Notes under the pieces: generated by a model
The model's database searches: none
What the model was told of the DNA's origin: nothing
What the model saw: the letters and a program-made list of their open reading frames with translations, nothing else
Source of the DNA: Cynocephalus volans
Lineage: Eukaryota; Chordata; Mammalia; Dermoptera; Cynocephalidae
Direction: 5' to 3'
DNA: 64,000 nt
Assembly (NCBI RefSeq): GCF_027409185.1
Contig: NC_084463.1
Span: forward strand, 50,276,907 to 50,340,906
Made by a program: the position numbers and the translations under genes
Part shown: in pieces, positions 36,005 through 48,659 of the stretch
Numbering within the stretch: the first letter of the stretch is position 1
Layout: the number at the start of each line of letters is the position of its first letter

Positions 36005-39000
36005 GTAAGCACCAACTTTCTGGGTGGTGATGAGGAACATCTGATACCCACCCCTTTTCTCCCCCTGACATGGAGTCCTGCTGAGTTGTCGCAAGGTAGA
36101 TCTGTCATATCCAACCATGAGTCTCTGGGAACAGAATTGTGAAATACAGATGAAGCCATGTTTAGCCGAATAATTCATCCTGTAGGGTAGAGGAGTGTGA
36201 CACTAGGAGGGCCCCTTGTTTGTAGCATAAATTATCTCTGAAAAGTTGTACAGCTCACAATCAGCCTGTCATGGCCTCAGATCAGTGGGTTGATCAATTG
36301 CTCAGGGTCAGTGGAGAGGAAAGGCAGTGCTTTGTATCTGCTCCTGTCATATTCTTCTCTCTAAATGGAACTCATGTTTTAGTCTCAGCCCTGGAGTAAG
36401 CAGATGTCAATAAGTGACTTTCTTCCTTCTGAGGTCACTGTGTAACATGGATTAATTTCTAGCACATACAAAAAATAGTGATATATATAGAAAACTGTTT
36501 CTGGAAATAGTTACTTTTATGTCTACTGCTCAAATTTTATTAAGTTATTTCATCTTTGGCAAATTACTTTTTGTTTGCTTCTCCTTAGAAAGTACTGTGG
36601 GAAAGGGTTATTTATAAGTTAACCTAAAAGACTATTTCATTTTTGTCAAGGGTTTAGGGTAACTCCAAGGGGAGCAGGTCTGTTAGTGTCCAGTTTTCTT
36701 TGCCCCTCAGAGGAAATTGATGTGACTTCAATTAGTAAATTGGCACCAGGTGCCTAAATTGGAGTGTTCTTGGCCACGAAGTCCCCAGAGGATTGCTCTT
36801 ATCTGAAAGCTGATGTTTCTGACACACAGCAAGTGCTCTTCCAAGTGCTTTGTCATAGTGGCGGCAACTAAACACCCTGAGCACTGACAGGTGCTGCCTA
36901 GACCCTGTGCCTTTGTCCCCATCAACAGCTGCACCCACACATCACCTAAGCCAGCTGGGATCCTGTAGGGGTCCCTCCACTTCATGGGCTTGTTCAGGGG
37001 CTGGAATCCATCACCCCCAGCATGGCCCAGGCAACGACTGGAACTCATTCTTAACACCTGGCATGGGCTTGGCTTGTGCTAACTTTCTGGAATTAAATGC
37101 CCATAGAGGTATTGATTGGTATCAGTATGTACCCCTTGTCCTTGGTTTCTTTTCCCATACATGTGGCTTAATTCTACTACTGAGTCTGAGGCTAGACCTT
37201 CCACCATGAACTCAAGGGACACAGACATGGGGCTAAAAAGTCTTCATATACACTGTACACGCTGGTGTTTTGGAGGGCATCAGGTGGGGGTGTCGCCTCT
37301 GTGAAAGTGGAAGATGGCACATTTAACTGCAGCTGGTCTTTAAATATCTCACCTACCTACTTGCTTATTTTCACACACTTTATGAATTGTAAACCTCACA
37401 GCAGCCCTCATATGGGAGGTGAGTAAGTAGCATCCTGTGCCCAGCTGGTGCCTGGCCTCCCACGGGGCTGCCTCCTCCCTGCTGCAGCTGGCGTCACCTT
37501 TGCTTCTGCGCTTTCTTGGGACACATACCACTCTCCAGGTAAACACTCATGACACAGGAGCTGCAAAAATGGGGTGAGCCCAGAGAGTTACCCCCGGGAA
37601 ACCTGGTCCTCTCTTGCTCCTCCCTTAGATGTGGAGCACAGTTGGGGGTGCTCATGTGGCCCTTTGCCCTCATTTGTTTGGTATTGTCATGCTGGACACC
37701 TGTATTACAGCAGTGTAGAGCATCATTAAATTTGAGACAAGTCCCTTCATCTCAGTAAGCATTGCTTCTAAGGTCCGAGATAAGTGAATTTTATTGTTTC
37801 TTCCATGAATATAAGTTACGGTTTTATTGTTTCTTCCAGGAATATAAGTTATTTCCAAGTGCTAGTTATATTTCAAATATTCATGGAACCGTAACATGAC
37901 ATAAATATGTGAGTGAGGTGATAAGACTTGACTATCTCAAGATAGGAGTATGCATTTTGGGACAGGCCTATTTAAATTTGAAATCTTTGGGAATTTTGCT
38001 GGGGATGTTCAAAACTGTGGAGCTTCACTAGATCATCTCCCAGTGTGTGCAGATGAGATGGGCGAGAGTTGAAAGTATCTAAAAAACCAGCTGCTTATTA
38101 GATGCCAATCTCTAGACAGCTCGCTGTTTTCAAGACCAACACAAATATTACGTAACGTCACCTATGATAAATATGACAACAAAGGTCAAAGCCAGCTTGT
38201 CAGGGCTGAGATACACTAATTCTTTTCATCAATAAGCATATTAAGGTATTAAAAGATAGTTGGAGAGAAGCACCTTACAGAGACTGTGTCTTCCTGAGTT
38301 TAACAATAGTTAACCCAGCACACGCAGTTAATTCATGCAAGAAACTTGATTTGTGCAAGAGCCCTGAGGTTAGCCCTTTAGAAGTTGAGCCTTTCCCTGA
38401 GTGAGGTAGTCCCTGGTGACTTCCCCATGCAAAGACCCCCCAGTCCTTGCCGTCCAGTGCCCCACCACCACCCCGGCCAAGCCCACTCCTACTTCTGCTC
38501 CTGAGACCAAGTTTGTAGGGAGAGAGCCTGGCTTACAGAGCTGCCCCACAGACAGAACTTCAGCTGTGACTCAGTAGGTCCGAATGTGCTCAGCAGTTAA
38601 ACCTGTACTAAAGCTCTGGGACCATCTGCAGCAGATACTTGGTCCACAAAGGCCGTGATAGCTGATTTAACAATTGACCAAACCCCAAAACTGTCTGTTT
38701 AAATTAGCTATAAAGTATTCGGTAAATAGCTATTACGGTGAAAGAAGTAGTATTTGAAGATAAAATACCCATAATGAATGCTAATTAGGAAATTAAGTTG
38801 ATAAGTTGCTCTTCGCATTGGCCAAGCAGGAAATTTTGGAAGTGCTCTTCAGTGTGGTGGCCAGACGCCACATGCTATCCCCTCCTTTGCCTTTTCTTTT
38901 GCTGACACACTGCTGTTACCAGATGGGGCAGGGAGAGGACGTTTTGACAGAAAGAAAGTTCTCATGAGAGGAGGGTGGCGTGGTACTAGGATATGTTGTG

Positions 39001-40466
39001 ATCACAGCTCACCCAGGGGTGCCTTCAACATGAATCTCTTACACAGCAGCCTGTCAAGCAGGAGACCTTAGGACACCCTTAAGCAGGGAGGGGAGCAAAA
39101 CGGCGTCAGTCTGCGGAGGCCGGGTTGCCCGAGTTCAACCTGGTGTCCTCCTCCTAAGTGGCGGGCAGGACATCCACCTGCCCTCGTGTGCTCAGCTGTC
39201 GGTAATCAATTCCGTACTGGAATTTTGGAAGACTCACAGCAAACATTTAAAACTATGAAAACACTGTGAAGTGATGTGTGATCATCTCTAAATCACAAAA
39301 AGAACAGGACAATCTTAGAACTGCTTTAAGTTGTAAGAAAAATGTGTGATTACCTCCTGTATATTATCTGTAAATTGAATTTATACAATCTGACTGACTG
39401 TATCCTTATGCTATTGAAACAAATATTCTGTCCTTCGTGAATGATTTTTCTGTAAGTTACTGTTTGTGACTTGGCTGTTTAGTTAGTTCCCCTTTGGGAA
39501 TTCTTGATGGAGTGAGTGTGGGCGTGGGGGATCATTATGGGAAATTCCTGATGTAAGTTGTCACAATTTAGGATTTTTGGGGTAACCGTTTCTTAACAAA
39601 TACCTATTCTGTAAACTGGTGCTGTGCCCCAAAGCTCCCAGTCTGTCTCCGTGTGACTGTCCTTCCCCACCAGTGTGCTGAATGCCTTGGCGCTTTACTT
39701 AAGCACAAGTCCTGTGTTTACAAACACTCAAACATGAGCAAGTTTTTGATAAATTAATGCTCATTGAATTTTTTTCTAAGCCTCAAACATCTACTCTAGC
39801 TATTTCAGTCAGCATTATTATTTCATTCATTGTAATTCTGGTACCAGAAACTAATGAATTTTTACCTAATGGTTTTTGTGCTTTACTGATTATGATCCTA
39901 TTGGTCATTGTAAATTGAGTTGAATTGGTCCTTAATCATTAACACAACTTGTGTGTTGCAACTCATAAGTGAATGACAAAAAGGGCTGTTACCTTCTGGA
40001 TATGTCACAAGAGGCACATAAGAGCGTATCTGAGATCCGTTTGTTTAAAAGACATGCTGGTCCACACGCACTTTTGATCCCTTTAGGTTAACAATGTTAG
40101 TCATTGCTGTAGTGCCCTTCCCGCCGCCTCCACCGTGCTGTTGCTGTAGCATTGCGTGTAATTTTTTATGAAACATGTAACAAGTTCTGACAATTGGGGT
40201 GAGTTTACTCGTGAATTGGGCGCTTGGTTCTGTAGTTGGTGGCTAGGGGGCTAATCCCTCCCTTTCAGCGGCCACCATCAGGGCTGGGTAGGCCTGGTGG
40301 TGACTTCGTGGGACGGGAACCATTCGTTCTTTTGCAATAAGCTCCTCAAACACTCGGCTTTATTTTCCCACAGGATTTCCCACGTGAAAGCCCTTAATAA
40401 AATTTACCTCTGAAGGATGAAAACTGGATTTAGATTCTAAAATTCACACAAATATTTTGTTTTCAG
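36005..40466. other. Intron 13: no named feature
   Basis: About 4.5 kb between exons 13 and 14. A 33-base tandem duplication lies at 37,789-37,852. I see no repeat family or exon that I can name. Confidence 0.4.
37789..37852 (+). repeat. 33-base tandem duplication
   Basis: Two neighbouring copies of 'ttttattgtttcttcca' plus 'gaatataagtta', starting at 37,789 and 37,822, differing at a few positions. Confidence 0.85.
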
Positions 40467-41151
40467 GTCTTGAGTCACCACGTCCAAATATAATCCTTGG
40501 GTTAGTAATCTGTCATAAAATAAAACGTCCTTCAAGTGCTGGAAAGTTAGACAGGATTGAGAAGAAACGGCCCCGACTTCAACAGGAAGAAGTGGACATT
40601 TCCATCTACCCAAAGATAACCGCAGCCCCGCGGTCTGAGGAGAAGCCCTCCAAGTGTCCCCGGTACCCTGCAGGCACCGCTGTCGGCACCACACCCTCCG
40701 CCTCCACCCTCTCTTCCAGAAACATCAGTGTTAGAAATACAGTCATCCATCAAGCCAGAAGCTACCCGGATTGACAGAGCCTCATCTAAGCGAGCAGCAG
40801 TCACTACAGCAACTTCCTGTGTCGTGTCAAATATGTGGAAAACAGCTTCACCACTGGAACCCATCTTCCAAATTCTCTTCGGAAAGAAGAAATCATTTGA
40901 GCTCCCTGCCAAGGAGTCTGTCGGAGCTCTTCCTTCCTTCCACCAGGACTCCAACACCAAGGCAGACGACGGGGTGTCCACAGCTCCTTGGCCAGATCCG
41001 ACTGTTCAGCAGTTCGGGTCAGTTCTCAAAGGCTCAGGCTCTAGAGGAAGAGGAGGAGGATCAGCCACACAGCCCTGAAGAAGAGCAGAACCTGGAGAGA
41101 GCCTTGGATGCACAGCTCGCCGAGCGAGGGAAAATAGTGATTATTAGTTAA
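40467..41151 (+). pseudogene. DIDO1-like: DIDO1-like exon 14 (end of SPOC and C-terminus), two frameshifts
   Basis: Acceptor 'gttttcag'. It encodes LESPRPNIILGLVICHKIKR, the end of the SPOC domain, then a linker. The entering frame stops at 40,772-40,774. DIDO1 similarity continues in a second frame (VLEIQSSIKPEATR, then SPLEPIFQILFGKKKSFELP) after a shift in the pyrimidine-rich run near 40,690-40,720. It continues in a third frame (QFSKAQALEEEEEDQ to LAERGKIVIIS) after one extra base near 41,015-41,020. The last frame ends at the TAA at 41,149-41,151. The end resembles the medium DIDO2 isoform; the large DIDO3 final exon is not seen downstream. Confidence 0.85.
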
Positions 41152-41690
41152 AAAACTACAAACTAAATAGAAAGCTTTTCACTGTGAAGTACAGGATATT
41201 GCCTGTTGTATTTTTCAAGCCCTTCTGAAGTGTGAAATAGAGAAAACCTGGCTAATTTATTTGACTGTACAAAATACATGTTGATAATTTTTATATTTTC
41301 TTAAACTTACTTTTTCAGATGCAAAATTAGAGAATTTCACATGTTCTTTTGGAGTCTGTTGCATTACACATCACTACAGACTTTCCCTTCATAGCACAAT
41401 TTTAAGTTATGGAAATATGGAGAACTTATCTACTTGGGGTGTTTGTGACCCCAAGTGTCACTAGGTTAAATTACCTTGAAGTAGGTGTCATTTCCAATAT
41501 TTAATATGTTGTGAAGAGTTTTTTTGTCTAAATATACAAATGTAAAAATGAAGTTTGTTTCTTTAGGTTTTGTTGATAGAAATTTCTGTAAGTTGTATTT
41601 ATATTGCAGAGTATTTTATCACTGTTTATTGGGCTGTCAGGTTCTGTTATTTGAAGTAGAATAAATATCTACAAAGAGTTTTGTCTCGTA
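41152..41690 (+). other. 3' untranslated region of the DIDO1-like copy
   Basis: AT-rich, repeat-free sequence between the final TAA and the AATAAA signal, with several ATTTA-like motifs. Assigned by position. Confidence 0.55.
41660..41665 (+). terminator. Polyadenylation signal AATAAA of the DIDO1-like copy
   Basis: AATAAA in 'gtagaataaatatc', 509 bases after the last stop, after an AT-rich 3' untranslated region. The nearest earlier hexamer variants are weaker. Confidence 0.6.
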
Positions 41691-41744
41691 TCTTCACTCA
41701 GCATTTTTTTCCATAAGACTGGGCATTTAGAGGTTGGACAAGGG

Positions 41745-43300
41745 CACCTGGACCCCCTGCTTCTGTTGCCCTCGGCCCCTTCCTGAACTTGGGGGATGAT
41801 CCTAGTCATGACTGGCCACCCGGGTTCCCACATTCTTCATCACTCTGCAGGTGTCACACACCCCTGCTGGGGGCCACCAAGGAGCCTCCCTCCCAGGGAA
41901 CCACAGAGTGCGATGAAGGGGGAAACGTGGTCACAGTGTAACAGTGAGGAGGTACAGGGAGGGGCCGAGTATGTGGCTGCTGGGCAGGAGGTTGCCCCCA
42001 AATCCCAGCCCGTTGGGATTCAAAGGAGCATCCAGCTGCCATTCAGGCTTCTTAGGAAGTGACTGGGCAGAGTTGGTGGCCCAGAACAAGTACTTGAAGG
42101 TGGAAGGGAGATGGCTGTGCATGGTCACCACAGGGAGGAGCATGCAGGTGTGGGTCTGGCCCACCTTCCATATGGCAGATTGATCTGGTCACCCTTGAGC
42201 CAGAGCTTTTCAACAAGTGTGTATGTCCACAACTCAGCCATGAGCATAGACACTGAGGGGATGTTCCTGAACAAAGTGTTGACCAGCCCAGGCAGGACAG
42301 GCCTTGTGTGGCAGAATGTTTAGTGGGGCTGGTGTCTCATTTCCCAGCCAAGCTCATGCAGACCTGAGGCAAGTGTAACAAGGGAGGGACTTCATAACGG
42401 GACCCCTCTGACTACCTGTGCTGGCCACACAGCCCCCCACTCCCTTCAGACTGCTGTCACAGCCATTGGCACTGCCTCCGTGATGGCCCCATCACCTCAA
42501 GGGCCTTGTCAAGCTGAGTGGTGGCACGTGTGTAGGTGTCCCTCGTGGAAGACTGCTCTGAAGGGGAAGTGGAGTTGGTTTGGTCGGGCCCCCTCGCCTC
42601 ATGTCCAGCTGGGTGTGACTCGGCACATCCTTTGTAAATAAGTGACGTAAGAGTAGAGTTAGTGCGCATGTGCCCGGGCACCCCTTGGCTCATTGCCACT
42701 GTTGTGTACTTCAGTATGGAAGGCAGCGGCTCTGAACTGCTGGTTGGTGGAGCTCGTGTCTGAAGAATAAAGCATGTCCACTTTGCTGGCAGCTGCTCGG
42801 TTTTTCTTTCCCTTACCTAACTCTGGACCTGCACAGGACGAGGCAGAGGGGTCTGCGATCCAGCCCAACAGTGACAATTTGTCAAACAGTGGAAGTTCCA
42901 AATCCACCACACAAGCACTAAGGGGTGCTTGGCACAGCACTTGGCTGCACACTGGTGAGCCCTATGTGGCCTGCAGGTTGCCACCAGGGTGGCCTCCCAA
43001 ATGCCTGGGAAAATATGCCCCCACTTGAAAGCACTCGGGCCTTACAGGCCTCGGATATCAGGGTCTCACCTCACCCACGACAGCCTGATGGAGCCAGCGC
43101 GCGACTGGCAGCATATCTAGCTCTTTTCTACTTATTTGGTTTTGTGAAGTTTGTATGATTTTAATTTTAATTATTTTTGTTTACGTCCATGTTTGCCACC
43201 ATGAGTCTGAGGGATGGAAACCCTAATTCCAAATCAAACAACTATTATTTGAAATTTACAAAACTGGGTGTAGGAAAAATATGAATAAACTTTCAAATGA
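41745..43300. pseudogene. Unidentified GC-richer block, possible degraded processed pseudogene
   Basis: This block is richer in GC and CpG than its surroundings, has no repeat family I can name, and has a chain of open pieces on both strands broken by stops (plus 42,774-43,028; minus 42,457-42,699 and 42,659-42,952; minus 41,931-42,164). An AATAAA-like site is at about 43,284 on the plus strand. A degraded intronless gene copy would look like this, but I cannot name a parent gene and there is no clear poly-A tail. A protein-level search in all frames would decide. Confidence 0.25.
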
Positions 43301-43446
43301 AAAGTCTTATGTTTGTAGTATTTATTTTTCTGAGGTGTAGGGGAGAAAAACCTTTTCCTATACTCTCAGTGAATTAAACTGACAAAAGACAGTTTAACAG
43401 AAGAAAACCTTATATATTTCATTTGGTGTTAAATGTTTTTTGATTT

Positions 43447-43546
43447 CTTTTCTTTTCTTTCTTCTTTTTTTTTGGTGGTTGGCTGGTGAGGGGATCTAAG
43501 CCAGTGTCATAACACCTCGCTCTAACCAACCGAGATAACTGGCCGT
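43447..43546 (-). mobile_element. t-SINE, reverse orientation
   Basis: On the minus strand it reads 'gacggccagttatctcggtt' then 'ggttagagcgaggtgtta', a near full-length isoleucine-type tRNA-derived SINE whose A-rich tail appears as the T-rich tract at 43,447-43,472. Confidence 0.8.
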
Positions 43547-43549
43547 CCT

Positions 43550-44550
<1,001 letters not shown>

Positions 44551-44599
44551 TCATCAGCCCTGGATCACATAACAGGAACCTGGGAGGGGCAAACTTCTA

Positions 44600-47038
44600 T
44601 GTGTGTGTGTGTCATAGGTGTGTTACATAAGATGCAGCTTCTTTGTACTCGACATGGTGGGAGAAAGAAAAATCACAGAAGACACATTCTGCCTTTTAAT
44701 AATTTATTAATTACTAAAAACATGATTACAAAGCTTACCTTATAGGTCTAGGATCATTCTTGTTGCTAGTGATAAAAGTATGAATAAAGTCCTGCTCCTT
44801 TAAGGAGCTTACGATCTGGTATGAAGACATAAGTATAAACACATGCCTAAAATCTTATGTTACATGAACTAATTTAGACAAAAGTTCAATACAGACAGGG
44901 ATAAGAAAGAAGGAGAAAATATTGTTCTGCTTCATATTCAGTTTGCTGTTCACTGAAGTGACAAAAGATGTTTTAGCTCTTCCATGTGAACCATGTGTTC
45001 TCACGAATATGAGGTAGTAGCAAGAGTTAAGTCACAACAGCACAAGGAACATACAATGCACTAATGGAACTACACACAACACCGTGTCTAGGTAAATGAT
45101 GCTGTGCTGAGATGACAGACAAATGCAATATTGAAGAAAGTGATTATGGAGTGATTCTGCATTTAAATATTTGGCCCAATTTAAACAAGAAAACATTTTA
45201 TTCACTAATTGTTTTTAATTACTTACAAACGAAAAGCACATACAAAGGTATCCCAAAATGTATTTCTTACATGCGAAAGCATTGTTTGTGTCCACCTGCC
45301 CAAGACCAGCTCCGCAGGATTCGTTGGACCTGAATAGGTGGTGTGGCTTCAGCGAGGAAAGAAAAGACACGGACCACGATGTCTAGTGCATCAGTGGACA
45401 ACAACCATAAGAATCTTGCTTTATTTATATATTTTTTACTTAACCTTTTACATGATGATTTATCTTTTAATCAGAACATTTCTTGTTTTGTTTCTATTGA
45501 AAAAGAAAGGTCAAAACGTTCCAAGGCTCTCATGCTGTGACACAAACATCTACTCATGCATCAACAGTTCACCCCAAAGCCTGTGGCTTGTGGCCAGGAA
45601 ACTATACAATAGCAGCATGCTTGGCTTTAAAGAGCGTCACACTTTTAGTTTAAACTATAATTCTTAACCTTTTAAACTTACAATTTAACCCTTTTTTAAT
45701 CTTACACTTACTATACTTGATTTTAATAACATTGATTAGTTATGTTTGACAATTTAATATTGCTTATACTTTATATTGATCATTTTAATTTATAAACAAA
45801 ATCACAATGTTTATACCTTTTATTTCCCTGCCAACAGACTCCGGGAACAGCACAGGGGACAAAGTGAAAGGTTAAATGATCCTACTCAAACTAACAAAAA
45901 CACACTTTATTGTTACCAAGGAAAGAACACGTTCTTGGTAAATCAAGTGAAACTGTGGGAGTGGGGAGAAACAAAGAAATCTGTAACTGGTTGATGATCA
46001 AATAATTGTAAACACCACAGCACTCAGACCCACCACCTCCCTGTTGGATGTGGATAGAAATCCAACATAATAACTTCACTCCACACGTACAAGAACATGA
46101 CCACAGCCACAATGGGTCCATGCACACATCACTAACAAAAAAGATTAATAATAAAATTAAACTGATCAACCCATACCAAGAACATGCATCAAAAACACCT
46201 TTAGTAGTGACAATGCCCTTTAAATAAACCAGTTAATTTTGATGTATTTTAACATGTCCTTTGAGAAACTCCAGGGAATTTCCCAAAGCCATACTAAGCC
46301 AAAAGGTTAGGCTGTTTAATTCTGGGAAGCCTTGTCAAGCAACCAAAGGTGAACAAACAAGAAATTCCATGGAGCTGTGCCACACACACGGGACCCCCTT
46401 GTAGCCTGCAGGACGGCTCTCGACAGCCACTACAAGGTAAACCCTGACACTTTCCAAACCAAGGGTATAAATAATGAGTCACTATAAGAACAGGTAAGTT
46501 ATATTACTAGATTTGCATTTTAACATTCATCCACTAGAAGGAGAATGGGAAAAGGCAAGGGAGACTCAGAGGGGAAGAAAACAGGGTAAGAGATGACCAC
46601 ATACATCAGGACACAGAGCAGCAAACACAGAGAAGTGGGAAGTAATCCTATAAAAGGGAACAAATAACAAAAAACAAAAAAGCAGAAACAAACAGAATGT
46701 GGTAGAAATTTGTTCTGCAGAGGGTATAAAGAAGAGTTTTAATCCAAGGCTATGGCAGCTACTTAGGTACTGGCACTGTAAAGTGAAATTTGGAAAATAA
46801 GAGAAAAATATAATGAGCAGAGTGACACAGATTCAGACACTTTACATTTGAAATCTCTGTGGAAATGTCCAAATAGCAATTGGATATATGATTCCACGGT
46901 TCAGGAGATAGATCTGAAGCTAAAGATTTGGAAACCTCAAGATAAAGATTTGGAAAGTATCAGAATATCAGTGGAACCCGAAGCTGCCATCAGAATGAAT
47001 GAACCTAAGAGATTGAAAGAAAACACACACGCGCGCAC

Positions 47039-47078
<40 letters not shown>

Positions 47079-47850
47079 CAAATAACTCTTTGATTATCAA
47101 AGACATCATGAAGGGACTTTTAGAAATATATTTTAGGTTTCTATTTTTCCACATAAGAAGCTTGGAAGTCACCATTCCATCCCAACAACAACTAAAAAGT
47201 TGAACAGCCTGAAAAACTAACAACTCTTCTTAGATCTGTGAAAGGGAAGGACACAGGGCAAACCACTGTCCCCAATTAGAGAGGAAGACAGGAAAATATC
47301 CATAGTCACAGCTTACAGAAGAAGACTTAGTAGTGGGAACCACCATGAAAACCAGTGCTGGATCAGGACAACCTGATTTGTGAGTGACACATTGCTGGAG
47401 GCTCAGTGCAAACTACTCAGAGTTAAAAACTCCAGGGGAACCCAGTCATAAATGGGCCACCAAAATACTGTGCAATTCACCTCCAAGAACTCCACCAAGT
47501 TTCTAAAGGAAATAATAAAGAAAATTCCCCTCCTGCTTCCACCTGTGAGAGGGGAAGAGGCAAACTCTTTTGAAATATGCCAGAACACTCTGTTCTTCTT
47601 AACAAGGCTTCAAGAAAAACTACTTCTTGAGAGCCTAACCTGTTGTACTATTATCAGAGCCTACTCAACCTGGGTAAAGGGAAATAACTAACTCCAGCCA
47701 AGAAGGGAAATACCCAATTCTGGCCCACTCCAGACATCTTGTCCCATGTAAGGAAAAAGAAAAAACAAATGAAAAAACACTTATAAAGTTGACAGACCAA
47801 AGAAAGAGGCTCATTAAGAGAATGAGACAATGATAGAACTATAAAACATT
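44600..47850. other. KRAB gene intron, mixed sequence
   Basis: Intron between the candidate ATG exon and the KRAB-A exon on the minus strand. It is AT-rich with possible old ERV-type sequence near 45,330-45,660 that I cannot assign, and a CA/CG tract at 47,023-47,079. No exon seen. Confidence 0.4.
47023..47079 (+). repeat. Alternating CA/CG microsatellite
   Basis: About 57 bases of strictly alternating purine and pyrimidine, with two CG-rich islands ('acgcgcgcac' and 'acgcgcgcgcac') inside a CA run. Confidence 0.95.
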
Positions 47851-47854
47851 TCTG

Positions 47855-48276
47855 CTATGGTCTGAATGTATCCCCACAAAATCGACAGTTTTAAACATTA
47901 ACATAATTAACATTATTAAACATATTAAACATTGTGTCCCCTCAAAATTAACTTTATAAGTGTTGAAACTTAATCACCAATGCACTGGATTTATGAGGTG
48001 GATCCTATGGGAGGAGATTAAGCCATGAGGGCAAAGCCCTCAGAGAGGAATTAGTGATCTGATAAAAAAGACCAAAGAAAGCCTCTTGGCCCCTTTCACC
48101 ATGGAAGGACATAAAGCAGGTGCCATCCATGAGGAATGGGTCCTCACCACACAGTGAATCTACTACAGCCTAGATCATGAACTTGCCAGCCTCTAAAACT
48201 GGAAGCAATATGTTTCTGTTGTTGATATACTGCCCACTCTAAGGTATACTGTTATAGCCTCCAAAACAAGCTAATA
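47855..48276 (+). mobile_element. MaLR-type LTR
   Basis: Starts 'tgctatggtctgaatgtatc', continues with 'gttgaaacttaatcaccaat', 'agccatgagggcaaagccct' and 'caccacacagtgaatctact', and ends near 'aaacaagctaatacag'. This order matches an old MaLR LTR. Internal AT-rich duplications near 47,890-47,935 lengthen it. Confidence 0.5.
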
Positions 48277-48659
48277 CAGCTTCCCATTCTGCACACCTTA
48301 TGAACACATTACTGAAGATACATTACAGCACTTCCTTTCCATAGCACATCATGTCTGGCTATTTAAAAAAATTACAAGGCATTCTAAAAAAAATTACAAG
48401 GCATTCTAAAGCACGAGAAGCATAACTTGAAGTGATGCATCAAAACAACACATGGATAAGATGTTGAAATCATCAGGGGATGATATGTTAAGAGCATAAA
48501 TGGATAAAGCAGACAACATTCAGCAACAGATGTGCAATGTAAGCAGAGAGAAAAAGTCCTAATAAAGAACCAGAAAGAAATACTACAGATCAAAAACACT
48601 GTAACGGAAGTAAAAAATGTTTTTCATTGATTTATTAGTAGACTAGACACAGCTGAGAA

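Larger units (their letters stand above)
9867..41690 (+). pseudogene. DIDO1-like: DIDO1-like paralogue retaining introns, decaying
   Basis: Fourteen coding exons match DIDO1 in order and in intron phase. DIDO1 is a nuclear chromatin and transcription factor with a PHD finger that binds methylated histone H3 lysine 4, a TFIIS central domain that contacts RNA polymerase II and a SPOC domain. Here the PHD spans the exon 1-2 junction, the TFIIS domain exons 5-7 and the SPOC domain exons 11-14. Lesions seen: PHD ligand and cage substitutions, exon 8 of 107 bases between two phase-0 junctions (stop at 32,496), an exon 11 acceptor of AA, and two frameshifts in exon 14. Retained introns show a genomic duplicate, not a processed copy. 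It ends like the medium-length DIDO2 form; the long DIDO3 exon is absent. As annotated, translation would stop after 794 residues. Alternative: an expressed, shortened paralogue that skips exon 8. Confidence 0.85.

Noticed and set aside
9867-41151. Processed (retroposed) pseudogene of DIDO1
   Set aside because: Introns with GT donors and mostly AG acceptors are present at every expected junction, so it came from DNA duplication.
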